A stretch of DNA of 41,160 nucleotides from Affinirhizobium straminoryzae. GTDB lineage: Bacteria; Pseudomonadota; Alphaproteobacteria; Rhizobiales; Rhizobiaceae. Position numbers and translations under genes: made by a program. Below the pieces are notes generated by a model. It was not told the origin of the DNA, made no database searches, and saw only the letters and a program-made list of their open reading frames with translations. Numbering within the stretch: position 1 is the stretch's first letter; each line of letters starts with the position of its first letter. The stretch is from NCBI RefSeq assembly GCF_007004135.1, contig NZ_VJMG01000064.1, positions 1 to 41,160 on the forward strand, in the 5' to 3' direction. Positions 1-7,600 of this stretch are shown piece after piece.

Positions 1-306
1 GACCGCTCGAAGCTTACGGCTGAAAAGGATTTCCGGGTCTTTGCGCCTAAGACCTGGCGGCTTTACGATCTCGGGGCGAAACACGCGCTCCTGAAAGCTG
101 GTCTCGGCTGGGGTGGCATGCCGGTGGACGTCGTGCGGGAAGACCTTGATCGTGGTTTGCTGGTCCCGTTGGAGATTGCTGACATGACGACAGCAGCCAT
201 GATTACGATGTCCGTGGTCTACAGGGCGGACTCTCTGCCCGGTCCGGCCGGACGCGGATTTATCGAGGAGCTCATCAAGGCGTCGTCTGTCAGTAACGCC
301 GCCTAG
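1..306 (+). CDS. LysR-family transcriptional regulator, C-terminal part (5' end outside window)
   Basis: The reading frame is open from the first base and stops at the TAG at 304-306, giving about 101 residues. The sequence has the signature of the second half of a LysR effector-binding domain: a WRLYDLGAKHALLKAGLGWGG stretch followed by a segment of the type 'DLDRGLLVPLEI', then a C-terminal helix. LysR proteins bind DNA through an N-terminal winged helix-turn-helix, which would lie upstream of the window. The target cannot be told from this piece. I cannot say whether the upstream part is intact. A second LysR C-terminal piece follows almost immediately in another frame, so this locus has been rearranged. 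The family call is good; the function is unknown. Confidence 0.8.
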   Translation, partial: DRSKLTAEKDFRVFAPKTWRLYDLGAKHALLKAGLGWGGMPVDVVREDLDRGLLVPLEIADMTTAAMITMSVVYRADSLPGPAGRGFIEELIKASSVSNAA

Positions 307-317
307 CCTTTATCAAG

Positions 318-542
318 CCTGACGTGCTCCACGGGCTTGGCCTTACGGTGGTTCCGACCTCCTATATCCGCGAGGAACTTCAGCGCGGACAGTTGCATAT
401 GCCATTCGGCGAGCCGGTGCAGTCGGACGACTCCTATCATCTCGTCTATCCGGAACGCAAATCCCACAATCCTAGCGTCATCGTCTTTCGTGACTGGCTC
501 CTCCGTGGTCTTCGAAAAAACGTACCGGACATTGCGCGGTAG
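318..542 (+). pseudogene. LysR-family regulator remnant (GcvA-like C-terminus)
   Basis: A short open frame of about 74 residues starts just after the stop of the preceding LysR piece and ends at the TAG at 540-542. It reads like the last part of a GcvA-type effector domain: a hydrophobic 'HGLGLTVVP' strand, 'YIREELQRGQLHMPFGEPV', then 'YHLVYPERK' and the terminal 'FRDWLL' helix. No helix-turn-helix or first half of the effector domain is present. A GTG at 324 could be read as a start, but a protein made only of this tail would not be a working regulator. I treat it as the residue of a deleted gene. Confidence 0.7.
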
Positions 543-794
543 CAACGACATTTGGTGGTCAGCGGTTTACATCCTTTCAAGGCAAAAGTAGGTTGGGCGA
601 ACAGCGTCCCGGTGCGAGATGCCGGGCCATGCGATGGCGGCTTCACGCTTTCAATTCGGTCATGAACATCATATTCCCTGCACGCGATCAAACACACACT
701 CGCAGATGCGTTCGAATGCGAGGTCGCCACTGAGAAAGTGCGCCGCCCCGACTTGAAGTTGTCAGGGCGCTTTCAGCTTTGAAGCCTTCGCCCT
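543..794. other. Intergenic stretch with no gene assigned
   Basis: About 250 bases between the LysR remnant and the 3' end of the GlxA-type gene. Short open frames exist on both strands. One near 693-780 on the plus strand reads DAFECEVATEKVRRPDLKLSG, but I recognise no family in it. I saw no convincing terminator hairpin. Confidence 0.4.
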
Positions 795-1880
795 CTATTC
801 AAACTCACGTTGCTCTGTTCGCAAACGTCGCCCCACCGCCCAGCGCCGATAGTCCGCCGGCGTCATGCCGGTCAACTGGATAAAGGCGCGCCGGAAGGCC
901 GTGTCATCGCCATAACCACACTGCTGTGCCACTTGTTTCACGCTCGCTCCTGGCGTTTCGAGGAGAACGCAGGCCATCTCGATCCTGACTCGCGTCATGA
1001 AGCTCTTTGGCGACTCGTTGGTAAGTTCCTTCAGCCGACGGTGCAGTGTCCGTTCGCTGAGGTTCAGTGCGCCGGCAAGTGCTTCTGCCGTCATTCCCGG
1101 ACTTGCATGACGTATGATCTCTTCCGCCTGTAGCAGCAAAGGGGCGGCTGCATTGACGTAACCGCGCGGCGCATAGATCATCTGCGGCATCGGCAAGGTA
1201 TCAGCGACCGATACATCAGCGGCAAGCTTGGCGATCTCCGGGCCGGCAGTAAGCTTGATAACGTGCAGCGCCAGGTCGATCCACGATAGCGGCCCGCCCG
1301 TGGTGATCACGCGGTCCTGCTCCTCGACTGCCGTTCCCCAAACCGGCCGGGCCTTCGGGAAACGCCGCTTGAACGCGTGATGCAGCCACCAAGTGGTCGT
1401 GCAGCGTCGACCATCAAGAAGCCCGGCTTCGCCAACAATGAATGTTCCAGCGCAGGCTCCACCAACGACGGTGCCCTGCTTATGCCTGTTCCGGAGCCAT
1501 TCCGCCGCCGTCTCGATCGAACCGGACAGCGGTGGAAGACGATCAGGCCCCAATGCCATGCCAGCGACAAGCGCGATATCGCATGCACCCATTTCGTCGA
1601 ACGAACAGTCTACGGGGATGCGCCGCCCTTGTGCGGCCGGAGGCGACTTCCCGTCAGCGCTGACGATCGTCGTGTTAAAAACTATCTGCGTGTGATGGAG
1701 CAAGCCCTCCGCAGTTCCCGCCGGCGGTGCCCGCAGTGCCTGGTTGGTGATCCAGAACAGATCGGCAAGTCCCGCGATCGCCGACAGCAGGCTTCCCTCC
1801 ACGGCGATCACTGCCACGTTCACGGTACGAGCTGAGATGTCGATTGGCGAATTTTGCATGAAGGATGTCCAATTTGCCAT
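795..1880 (-). CDS. GlxA-family transcriptional regulator (DJ-1/PfpI domain plus AraC helix-turn-helix)
   Basis: 361 residues. Residues about 18-210 form a DJ-1/PfpI (class I amidotransferase-like) domain. The usual nucleophile-elbow cysteine is at about C143 in GGACAGTF, followed by GEAGLLDGRR, the typical GlxA signature. Residues about 250-345 are an AraC-type double helix-turn-helix ('LSERTLHRRLKEL' and 'VAQQCGYGDDTAFRRAF', ending in GMTPADYRR). Such proteins are normally DNA-binding activators whose DJ-1 domain senses a ligand, not amidases. The gene is divergent from an exported hydrolase and the azoreductase operon at 1941-3766 and is the obvious candidate to control it (inference). The start is uncertain: ATG at 1880 or the next ATG at 1859; neither has a strong ribosome binding site. 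Confidence 0.9.
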   Translation of the reverse strand: MANWTSFMQNSPIDISARTVNVAVIAVEGSLLSAIAGLADLFWITNQALRAPPAGTAEGLLHHTQIVFNTTIVSADGKSPPAAQGRRIPVDCSFDEMGACDIALVAGMALGPDRLPPLSGSIETAAEWLRNRHKQGTVVGGACAGTFIVGEAGLLDGRRCTTTWWLHHAFKRRFPKARPVWGTAVEEQDRVITTGGPLSWIDLALHVIKLTAGPEIAKLAADVSVADTLPMPQMIYAPRGYVNAAAPLLLQAEEIIRHASPGMTAEALAGALNLSERTLHRRLKELTNESPKSFMTRVRIEMACVLLETPGASVKQVAQQCGYGDDTAFRRAFIQLTGMTPADYRRWAVGRRLRTEQREFE

Positions 1881-1940
1881 CTGAAGCGCCTGGCGGCGGA
1901 GAGGTATATTTGCCTCAACAATGCATCAAGGCCCTCAGAA

Positions 1941-2774
1941 ATGAAAATATCGAGACATCGAAGCACCGGCTTTCCGCAGATAGCAGCAATAGCAATGCCG
2001 TGGTCAGGGATCACCGGCAGGATTCTGGCCTCCCTTGGTCTGGCTTTCTCGCTGTCGACGAGCGAAGCCAAGGCCGCTCCGTCACAGCACGCCATCGGCA
2101 CGATCGTACTCGTCCACGGCGCCTTTGCGGATGGATCCAGTTGGGCTCCCGTCATCAGCCGGCTTCAGGCGCGTGGATATCGTGTTGCCGCCGTACAGAA
2201 CCCGCTGACCTCGCTCGCCGATGATGTCGCTGCGACCAATCGAGTATTACGCCGCCAGACGGGCGATGTGCTGCTCGTGGGCCATTCTTGGGCGGGCGCT
2301 GTCATCACTGAGGCTGGCAACGCCGCAAACGTGAAAGGCCTCGTCTACCTCTCGGCCCTGGTGCCGGATAGCGGCGAGTCCGTCAGCGATCTTCTGAACC
2401 GCCTGAACGCGCCGATGGCAGGCCTCACTCCGGACGCGGACGGGCTGATCTGGCTCGACGATGCGAAGGCCTATCGCCACGTTATGGCGGCTGATGTCTC
2501 AGAGGACAAAGCGGCTGAACTGGCGGCGCTCCAGCAGCCCATCGCGGTAGCGACGTTCGCTGGCAAAATCAGCCACGCCGCTTGGCATAATAAACCAAGC
2601 TGGTACCTGCAGACAGAGAACGATAACGCGCTCGCCCCACAGGTCCAGCTAGCCATCGCCCGCCAGATCGGCGCGAGCGTCACGTCCCTATTCGCCAGCC
2701 ACATGTCCCTCATCTCCCATCCTGATGCGGTTGCCGATCTGATCGATCAGGCTGCTCGGGAGGCAGGACAATGA
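1941..2774 (+). CDS. Exported alpha/beta-fold hydrolase
   Basis: 277 residues from the ATG at 1941; an ATG at 1995 is a possible alternative. The N-terminus has a basic stretch, a hydrophobic segment and an 'AKAAPS' cleavage-like site around residues 44-48, so the protein is probably exported to the periplasm. The hydrolase core follows: HGAFADGSSW (oxyanion-region HG motif), the nucleophile elbow VGHSWAGA with S116, a probable acid in 'TENDNALAP', and the terminal histidine in 'ASHMSLISHP'. It resembles small esterases of the AB_hydrolase_6 type; the substrate is unknown. The stop overlaps a possible ATG of the next frame (ATGA at 2771-2774). An operon with azoreductase and a YciI-like gene under a GlxA-type regulator suggests a stress or xenobiotic response (inference). 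Confidence 0.88.
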   Translation: MKISRHRSTGFPQIAAIAMPWSGITGRILASLGLAFSLSTSEAKAAPSQHAIGTIVLVHGAFADGSSWAPVISRLQARGYRVAAVQNPLTSLADDVAATNRVLRRQTGDVLLVGHSWAGAVITEAGNAANVKGLVYLSALVPDSGESVSDLLNRLNAPMAGLTPDADGLIWLDDAKAYRHVMAADVSEDKAAELAALQQPIAVATFAGKISHAAWHNKPSWYLQTENDNALAPQVQLAIARQIGASVTSLFASHMSLISHPDAVADLIDQAAREAGQ

Positions 2775-2818
2775 GCCGCGGAACTGAGAACACATACGTC
2801 AACGATAGCGAGAAAGAC

Positions 2819-3436
2819 ATGAAGATCCTTCACATCGACTCCAGCATTCTGGGAGCCAGCTCCATCACACGAGATCTCACCGCGACGATCATCGACGCAA
2901 TGCGTACCCGCAACGCAAACGTCGAAATTGAATATCTCGATCTTGTTGAAGATCCGATCAGCCATATGGACGGAGCAGTGGCCGCCGGCTTCCGTCCCAA
3001 TGTTAAGACAGAATTCGATGCCGCGGCGCTTCACGAAAAGGACACTTCGGATCGTTTGGTCGCGCAGTTCCTTGCCAGTGACGTGATCGTCATCGGTGCG
3101 CCGATGTACAACTTCTCTGTCCCGACCCAACTGAAAGCCTGGCTGGACCGGATCGCTCAGCCCGGTAAAACCTTCAAATACACTGAGACCGGGCCTATCG
3201 GCCTTGCAGATGGCAAGCGTGTGATCATCGCTTCAGGCCGGGGCGGCTTCTACCTCGAAGGCCCCTTGGTCCAGTTGGATTTTCAGGAAAGCTACTTGAA
3301 GGCCTTCTTTGGTTTCCTTGGTATCCATGACGTTCGTTTCGTTCGCGCTGAAGGCGCATCCCGCGGCGAAGAAATCCGTCAGAAGGGCATTGCCTCTGCC
3401 AAAGCCGCCATCGCCGCCGCACTCGTCGCTGCCTGA
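2819..3436 (+). CDS. azoR: FMN-dependent NADH-azoreductase
   Basis: 205 residues from the ATG at 2819, which has a purine-rich GAGAAAG just upstream and gives the usual family length. An in-frame ATG at 2771 would add 16 residues not expected in the family. The protein is a flavodoxin-like fold quinone/azo reductase: the N-terminal 'ILHIDSSILGASSITRDL' phosphate-binding strand-loop, the 'GAPMYNFSVPTQLKAWLDRI' segment that contacts FMN, and 'IASGRGGFY'. AzoR homodimers reduce quinones and azo compounds with NADH in the cytoplasm. It sits between the hydrolase and the YciI-like gene with short gaps, so cotranscription is likely. Confidence 0.92.
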   Translation: MKILHIDSSILGASSITRDLTATIIDAMRTRNANVEIEYLDLVEDPISHMDGAVAAGFRPNVKTEFDAAALHEKDTSDRLVAQFLASDVIVIGAPMYNFSVPTQLKAWLDRIAQPGKTFKYTETGPIGLADGKRVIIASGRGGFYLEGPLVQLDFQESYLKAFFGFLGIHDVRFVRAEGASRGEEIRQKGIASAKAAIAAALVAA

Positions 3437-3457
3437 ACGAACCAAGGAACAAGCATC

Positions 3458-3766
3458 ATGCTGTACGCCATCAAACTCACTTACATCCGTCCGATCGAAG
3501 ACATCCAATCGCATCTCGATACGCACAAGGGCTGGCTCGCCCGTTACACCAAAGCCGGGACGATCCTGTTTGCAGGGCCATTGGAAGGCGGAAAGGCAGG
3601 GTTCATTCTGGCGTTCGCCGAGACGATCGCGACGATCGAAGCAATGATCGCCGAAGACCCATTCGACGTTCTGAAGCTCGCGAGATTTGAGATCTCGGAA
3701 TGCAATCCTGTGGTTCGGAATGAAGCTTTCCCGGCCCAATGGGCAGCCGACGCAAAGGCTTTCTAG
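3458..3766 (+). CDS. YciI-like family protein
   Basis: 102 residues. An AAGGA ribosome binding site lies about 10 bases before the ATG at 3458, in the short gap after the azoreductase. The sequence has the YciI pattern: an N-terminal beta strand 'YAIKLTYIR', a central 'HKGWLARYTKAGTILFAGPL' with the conserved His and Gly-Pro, then 'EDPFDVLKLARFEI'. YciI proteins form small ferredoxin-like dimers. Their general reaction is not settled, and some relatives dehalogenate or cleave muconolactone-type compounds. It is the last gene of the redox operon. A transposase remnant begins just after it. Confidence 0.85.
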   Translation: MLYAIKLTYIRPIEDIQSHLDTHKGWLARYTKAGTILFAGPLEGGKAGFILAFAETIATIEAMIAEDPFDVLKLARFEISECNPVVRNEAFPAQWAADAKAF

Positions 3767-4150
3767 TGTCAGGCCCCATTGATTTGAATTGACGGCTATG
3801 ATTCAGAGCGGCGGACAGGAGCCTGACTGATGAGCAATTTGTTCTGGTTGACTGACGAGCAAATGGCTCGTCTTCAGCCCTATTTCCGCAAGAGCCATGG
3901 CCGCCAGCGTGTTGATGATCGGCGCGTGCTGGGCGGCATCATTTTCGTCAATCGCAACGGGCTTCGGTGGTGCGATGCGCCGAAGAAATATGGCCCGGCG
4001 AAAACGCTGTATAACCGCTGGAAACTCTGGAGCGACAAGGGCATCTTTATCCAGATGATGGACGGCTTGGCTGTGCCTGAAGCTGCAGAACACCAGACCG
4101 GGTAGCGTCGCCTTAATCCGGCTTGGGATGCGGTCGTCGTCTCAGCCTTA
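3767..4150 (+). mobile_element. IS5-type insertion sequence remnant with truncated transposase
   Basis: An open frame at 3830-4105 (91 residues) has the N-terminal region of IS5-group transposases: 'FWLTDEQMARLQPYF', a basic 'HGRQRVDDRRVLGGIIFVNRNGLRWCDAPKKYGPAKTLYNRWKLW', then 'GIFIQMMDGLA'. In complete elements the frame continues into a catalytic DDE domain. Here it breaks after about residue 80 and stops, and no DDE part is found downstream. The sequence just before the start, from about 3770, probably belongs to the left end of the element, but I cannot show a matching terminal repeat at the right. It is a non-functional fragment at the left edge of the recombinase module. Confidence 0.75.
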
Positions 4151-4255
4151 ATTTCACGCACTTCACTGAATTTTGCTCTCGTAGGTAGGCCGCTCATCAG
4201 CGGGCTTATCTGTCAGGAAAACAAGTGTCACAAAAGCGCCGCTCATGGGAGTTTT

Positions 4256-5401
4256 TCAGTCCATCAGTCGCGCCGCTCTGCCGCTCCGTCGGGTGGCGCT
4301 GTTGTAATACTCCGAAGCCTGCTGCACGGATCTGTGCCGTGACTGTTCCATGGCCTCTGGGAGCGGAATGCCGCGATTGGCTGCTTCGGTGAGATAACCT
4401 GAACGCAAGCCATGGGCTGAAAACTCCGCCGGGTCCAGCCCTGCCATGGCCGCGCGCTGCTTGACGATATCGTTGATGGCCTTCGGATCCAGCGCACGTT
4501 GTGAGACATTGCCCCAGCGATCGATCGCCCGAAACACACTGCCTCTGTCGATCCTGGCAAGGGCAAGCCAGGCATTCAGCGCGTCGACGGGCCGACCGGT
4601 GAGGTAGACAACCTCTTCGTTATCGGCACCACTGGTCTTGGTGCGACCGAGATGGATGGACAGCGAGGGCAGGGGAGCTGATCCTGCAACGGGGATCGGC
4701 GCTTCCATGACCAATTGCTCCTTACGCAGCCCCGCCACTTCGCTGCGGCGCCGACCACCGGAGGCAAAGGCAAGCATCAGGATCGCCTTGTCCCTGACAT
4801 CGCGCAGGCTGTCGGTCCGGCAGGTGCCAATCAGCTTTGACAGGACATCGCTTGTCACGGCCTTGGCGCTCTTGCGCCGCTTCGGTCGCGGCGTTGCGCG
4901 CACCGCCAGCCGGATGGCAGACTTGAGAGCAGGGGAGTTGAACGCACCCTGCAGCCCGCGCCATTTGGTCAACGTCGACCAGGTGGCCAGCCGCCGGCGC
5001 ACGGTGTCGGGGGCATGGGGACCTGACGACCGGAGAAACCGCTGGAGACGAAGCTTGTCCTCGACCTCCGCTGGCATGCCGTGATCCGGATCCGTCAGAC
5101 GCTTTTCCGGGTCCCAAAGATGGTGAGCGACAAACTTCAGCAGGAGAGCCTCCGGCGTGGGCCACGGCAGCGATCGTCCCGATGTCGCCAACGACCATGC
5201 CTGCAGGTAGGCGAGGTCGGAGGTTAGCGCACGTAAAGTGTTGGCGCCCATACCCTGGTTGACCAGATGGCGCAGCGTCTCGATATCCTGGTCGGACAGA
5301 AGCTCGGCCAGTTCATCGCGCCGCTCCATGGGGAGAACTGCAGCAATGGTGTCGAGCTCGTGGGCACGGCGATCGACGGTGTCTGCGCCAGCGCCTGTCA
5401 T
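4256..5401 (-). CDS. Tyrosine-type site-specific recombinase/integrase
   Basis: 381 residues. The N-terminal half (to about 170) has the helical arm-binding character of an N-terminal SAM-like domain. The catalytic half shows all expected residues: R218 in GGRRRSEV (box I), K255 in GRTKTSG, H330 and R333 in AHGLRSG (box II), H356 in SRHRS and the nucleophile Y365 in EYYN. The enzyme should be able to cut and rejoin DNA through a 3'-phosphotyrosine link. Its ATG at 5401 overlaps the stop of the upstream vapC-like gene (TCAT on the plus strand at 5398-5401), so the two are translationally coupled. It could be the integrase of an island or a plasmid-dimer resolvase; the nearby inverted-repeat cluster is a candidate target. 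The length suits a plasmid- or transposon-borne phage-integrase family member. Confidence 0.9.
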   Translation of the reverse strand: MTGAGADTVDRRAHELDTIAAVLPMERRDELAELLSDQDIETLRHLVNQGMGANTLRALTSDLAYLQAWSLATSGRSLPWPTPEALLLKFVAHHLWDPEKRLTDPDHGMPAEVEDKLRLQRFLRSSGPHAPDTVRRRLATWSTLTKWRGLQGAFNSPALKSAIRLAVRATPRPKRRKSAKAVTSDVLSKLIGTCRTDSLRDVRDKAILMLAFASGGRRRSEVAGLRKEQLVMEAPIPVAGSAPLPSLSIHLGRTKTSGADNEEVVYLTGRPVDALNAWLALARIDRGSVFRAIDRWGNVSQRALDPKAINDIVKQRAAMAGLDPAEFSAHGLRSGYLTEAANRGIPLPEAMEQSRHRSVQQASEYYNSATRRSGRAARLMD

Positions 5402-5802
5402 GTCATCGACGACGCGGGATGCAGTTTGAGATCCGTCTGCCCGAAGTCGGGCCCTTTGAACAAGAGCGGTGCCTTGGCGATTGCGGCAACGGCATAGGAG
5501 AAGCAGTCGCCCATGTTGAGCGCAGCTGGATGGCGTCCCCGGCCGAAACGCTCGAAAGCGTCTTCGGCTGCGCGATAGTGCTTCTCATCGAATGCGACGG
5601 TCGTGACATTCACAGTTGTGGCAAGCTGCCCAACGATCCTGGCTGCACTGACAAAACCTTTGCCCGACAGAACCATCCGTACCTCCAACAGGGTTGGCCA
5701 GCCGATAATGACCGGCTCACGCCCCATCAGTGTTCTAAAGGTCTCCGCCTCCGGCTCCTTCATGGATATCGCGATAATGACAGAGGTATCGACGGCGATC
5801 AT
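5398..5802 (-). CDS. vapC: VapC-type PIN-domain toxin
   Basis: 134 residues. The PIN fold is evident from the N-terminal 'MIAVDTSVIIAI' strand with D5, E40 in 'PTLLEVRMVL', D99 in 'NMGDCFSYAVA' and D119 in 'LLFKGPDFGQTDL'. These are the four acidic residues that hold the metal in VapC ribonucleases. VapC toxins cleave tRNA or rRNA when their antitoxin is lost. The start overlaps the stop of the VapB-like gene (ATGA), and the end overlaps the start of the recombinase gene. The pair therefore probably stabilises whatever element the recombinase belongs to (inference). Confidence 0.9.
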   Translation of the reverse strand: MIAVDTSVIIAISMKEPEAETFRTLMGREPVIIGWPTLLEVRMVLSGKGFVSAARIVGQLATTVNVTTVAFDEKHYRAAEDAFERFGRGRHPAALNMGDCFSYAVAAIAKAPLLFKGPDFGQTDLKLHPASSMT

Positions 5803-6056
5803 ATTGGCAGACCGTTCTCATCGTAGAATTCATCGTGGTTGGACGTCGTGCCGGGCGCGATTTTGGCGAGATCCTCGGCGGCCAACTCCCAGACGGCGTC
5901 CATGGGATAGCGGGTGGTTTCCGCACGCAGCTCCTGATCATAACGCTCCAGCGCGAGCTCGACGAGCCGGTTGATCGGCTGCCCGGTCCGGCGGGAGAGG
6001 GCATGGGCCAGATCACGGGCCTTGCTGCTGCGAATGGAAAGTTGGGGTTCGGACAT
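5799..6056 (-). CDS. vapB: VapB-type antitoxin (PSK/Rv0623-like)
   Basis: 85 residues from the ATG at 6056, chosen because a GAGG ribosome binding site lies just upstream on the minus strand and the protein then starts with the usual 'EPQLSIRSSKARDLAHAL' segment. The N-terminal part matches the PSK/Rv0623-like antitoxin transcription-factor family, expected to bind operator DNA as a dimer. The acidic C-terminal tail ('DLAKIAPG...DEFYDENG') would wrap the toxin and block its active site. It is the first gene of the vapB-vapC-recombinase operon. Antitoxins of this type repress their own promoter, so the inverted repeats just upstream (6125-6175) could be its operator. Confidence 0.88.
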   Translation of the reverse strand: MSEPQLSIRSSKARDLAHALSRRTGQPINRLVELALERYDQELRAETTRYPMDAVWELAAEDLAKIAPGTTSNHDEFYDENGLPI

Positions 6057-6124
6057 AGTGTGCCTCGTCGAAAACGTAGCCTTAACATACAGACAGTGGG
6101 GCGAGATGGCAAGAAAATGACTTT

Positions 6125-6175
6125 GATGGCTCGCCATCGATAAGCGTTACTTATCGATGGCCAGCGATGCGCTGG
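6125..6175. repeat. Cluster of three adjacent inverted repeats in the vapB / RHE_PE00001 spacer
   Basis: Three perfect inverted repeats lie side by side. At 6125-6138, GATGGC and GCCATC are separated by 2 bases. At 6133-6161, two 12-base arms (GCCATCGATAAG and CTTATCGATGGC) are separated by 5 bases. At 6161-6175, CCAGCG and CGCTGG are separated by 3 bases. The neighbours are divergent, so this is not a simple terminator. It may be an operator for VapB or for the RHE_PE00001-family protein, or the crossover site of the tyrosine recombinase (12-base arms around a short centre resemble such sites). Which one cannot be decided from sequence. Confidence 0.7.
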
Positions 6176-6246
6176 CGCATCGTGAGGAGTGAGGAAACCT
6201 AATCCCGAGATAGATTTCCTTTAAGAAATCGTTTACCATAAAATCA

Positions 6247-7389
6247 ATGGCTTACGATCTCGCGAAAATCAGCATGACTGCCCTGATGCGGCTAGCTTTC
6301 GACGCCGGCATCGCCCTGACCCGTCTCGACGAGCGGATCGCCCGCTCGCCGGTTGGAGGCGGCTTCCTCGAACGGCAAAATTTCACCGATGCCTGCGCCT
6401 CGCTGTGGATCAACGGTGAACTCGTCCATCTCGAAGACCTCGTCCTGCACGACGCCACGCGGGATATTCGCACACCCACCCACGAACTCACCATCGCCCG
6501 CGACGTTCTAAAAACACGCCGGCGCATCTCTGGCCAGCCACCCGCCTGGGCGCTCTCCGCCGACGGTATCCGAAGCTTGCGACAAACGTCAGACATCACG
6601 TCGGCCGACGCGGGCGAGGCGGTAGAGCCGGCGAGCACCTTCCGGTCCGCGCTCCCGGTCGTCCTGGAAGGGGAGGGGGATTATGGTGATGAGGCGGAGG
6701 ACCTTCCCGGCGTCGACTATGCTGCTATCGATGCGACCCTGGCCCGGTCGTCAGCCGCCATCGAGAAAGCGGCTCGGCCTGGCGGGGTCAGAGGCCGCGC
6801 TGCAGCCGAGAAGGACCCGATGATTTACGATCTCGACTGGGACGAGGATGCCCGGCTCGACGAATGGCGCGGCGTCTTGCGCCAGGCCGAGCACCTGCCC
6901 GCCGTGCTGCAGGCGATCATTGCCCTTGATGCCTGGAACGAACTGTCGGTGCTGCAGCACGCGCCCTGGCTCGGCCGGCTGCTGGCCGCATCGATCCTGC
7001 GAGAAGCCGGCATCACCTCGGGTGCTCATCTCGCCGCGATCAACCTCGGCCTGAAAACCATTCCCGTCGATCGGCGCCGGCATCGCGATTGCGAAACCCG
7101 GCTGCTCGCCATCGCCCAGGGGGTGCTGGCAACCGCTGAGATCGGCATGAAAGAACATGACCGGCTAGCACTTGCCCGGCAGATGATGGAACGCAAGCTG
7201 GCGGGAAGACGAACGTCTTCGAAATTGCCGGAGCTGATCGAGCTCGTCATGGCAAAACCGCTCGTGGCGGCCGGGATGGTGGCGAAGACGCTGGACGTCA
7301 CACCACAGGCGGCGCGGCGGATCGTTTTGGAACTTGGCATGCGCGAGATGACCGGGAGGGGGAGGTTTCGGGCGTGGGGAGTGATTTGA
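6247..7389 (+). CDS. RHE_PE00001-family (DUF1612) plasmid-associated protein with C-terminal HTH
   Basis: 380 residues. The N-terminal third matches the rhizobial RHE_PE00001/DUF1612 pattern: 'LDERIARSPVGGGFLERQNF', 'ACASLWINGELVHLEDLVLHD', 'DIRTPTHELTIARDVLKTRRRI'. The middle has 'DEWRGVLRQAEHLPAVLQAIIALDAWNEL' and 'PWLGRLLAASILREAG'. The last 70 residues look like a winged helix-turn-helix ('MVAKTLDVTPQAARRIVLEL'). The family is common on rhizobial plasmids and islands. Its biochemical role is not known to me; the HTH suggests DNA binding, and a link to recombination or plasmid maintenance is inference. The ATG at 6247 fits the family start although no good ribosome binding site precedes it. 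It is divergent from vapBC-int. Confidence 0.85.
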   Translation: MAYDLAKISMTALMRLAFDAGIALTRLDERIARSPVGGGFLERQNFTDACASLWINGELVHLEDLVLHDATRDIRTPTHELTIARDVLKTRRRISGQPPAWALSADGIRSLRQTSDITSADAGEAVEPASTFRSALPVVLEGEGDYGDEAEDLPGVDYAAIDATLARSSAAIEKAARPGGVRGRAAAEKDPMIYDLDWDEDARLDEWRGVLRQAEHLPAVLQAIIALDAWNELSVLQHAPWLGRLLAASILREAGITSGAHLAAINLGLKTIPVDRRRHRDCETRLLAIAQGVLATAEIGMKEHDRLALARQMMERKLAGRRTSSKLPELIELVMAKPLVAAGMVAKTLDVTPQAARRIVLELGMREMTGRGRFRAWGVI

Positions 7390-7600
7390 TTACCGGTGGC
7401 ATGCAGCGCGACTTATCGAGACCACTTTGTTTACGAGCGACCTGAGTGCAGTATTTTTCCAGGGAAAGGCTCTATGTCCCCCGGAAATCCGTTCTTGAGA
7501 ATTCTGAAGACAAAGCGGTTGCACTCGCGATCTCTGTTCGTAGCTCCACCTCCATTGAAAGCGTCAGTACAAACTTTCCTACCTACTAAGGATGGTTCGA

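Noticed and set aside
3880..4197. Minus-strand open frame of 105 codons over the IS remnant
   Set aside because: Its first 30 codons are outside the transposase piece, but I recognise nothing in them, and the rest is the antisense of the transposase.
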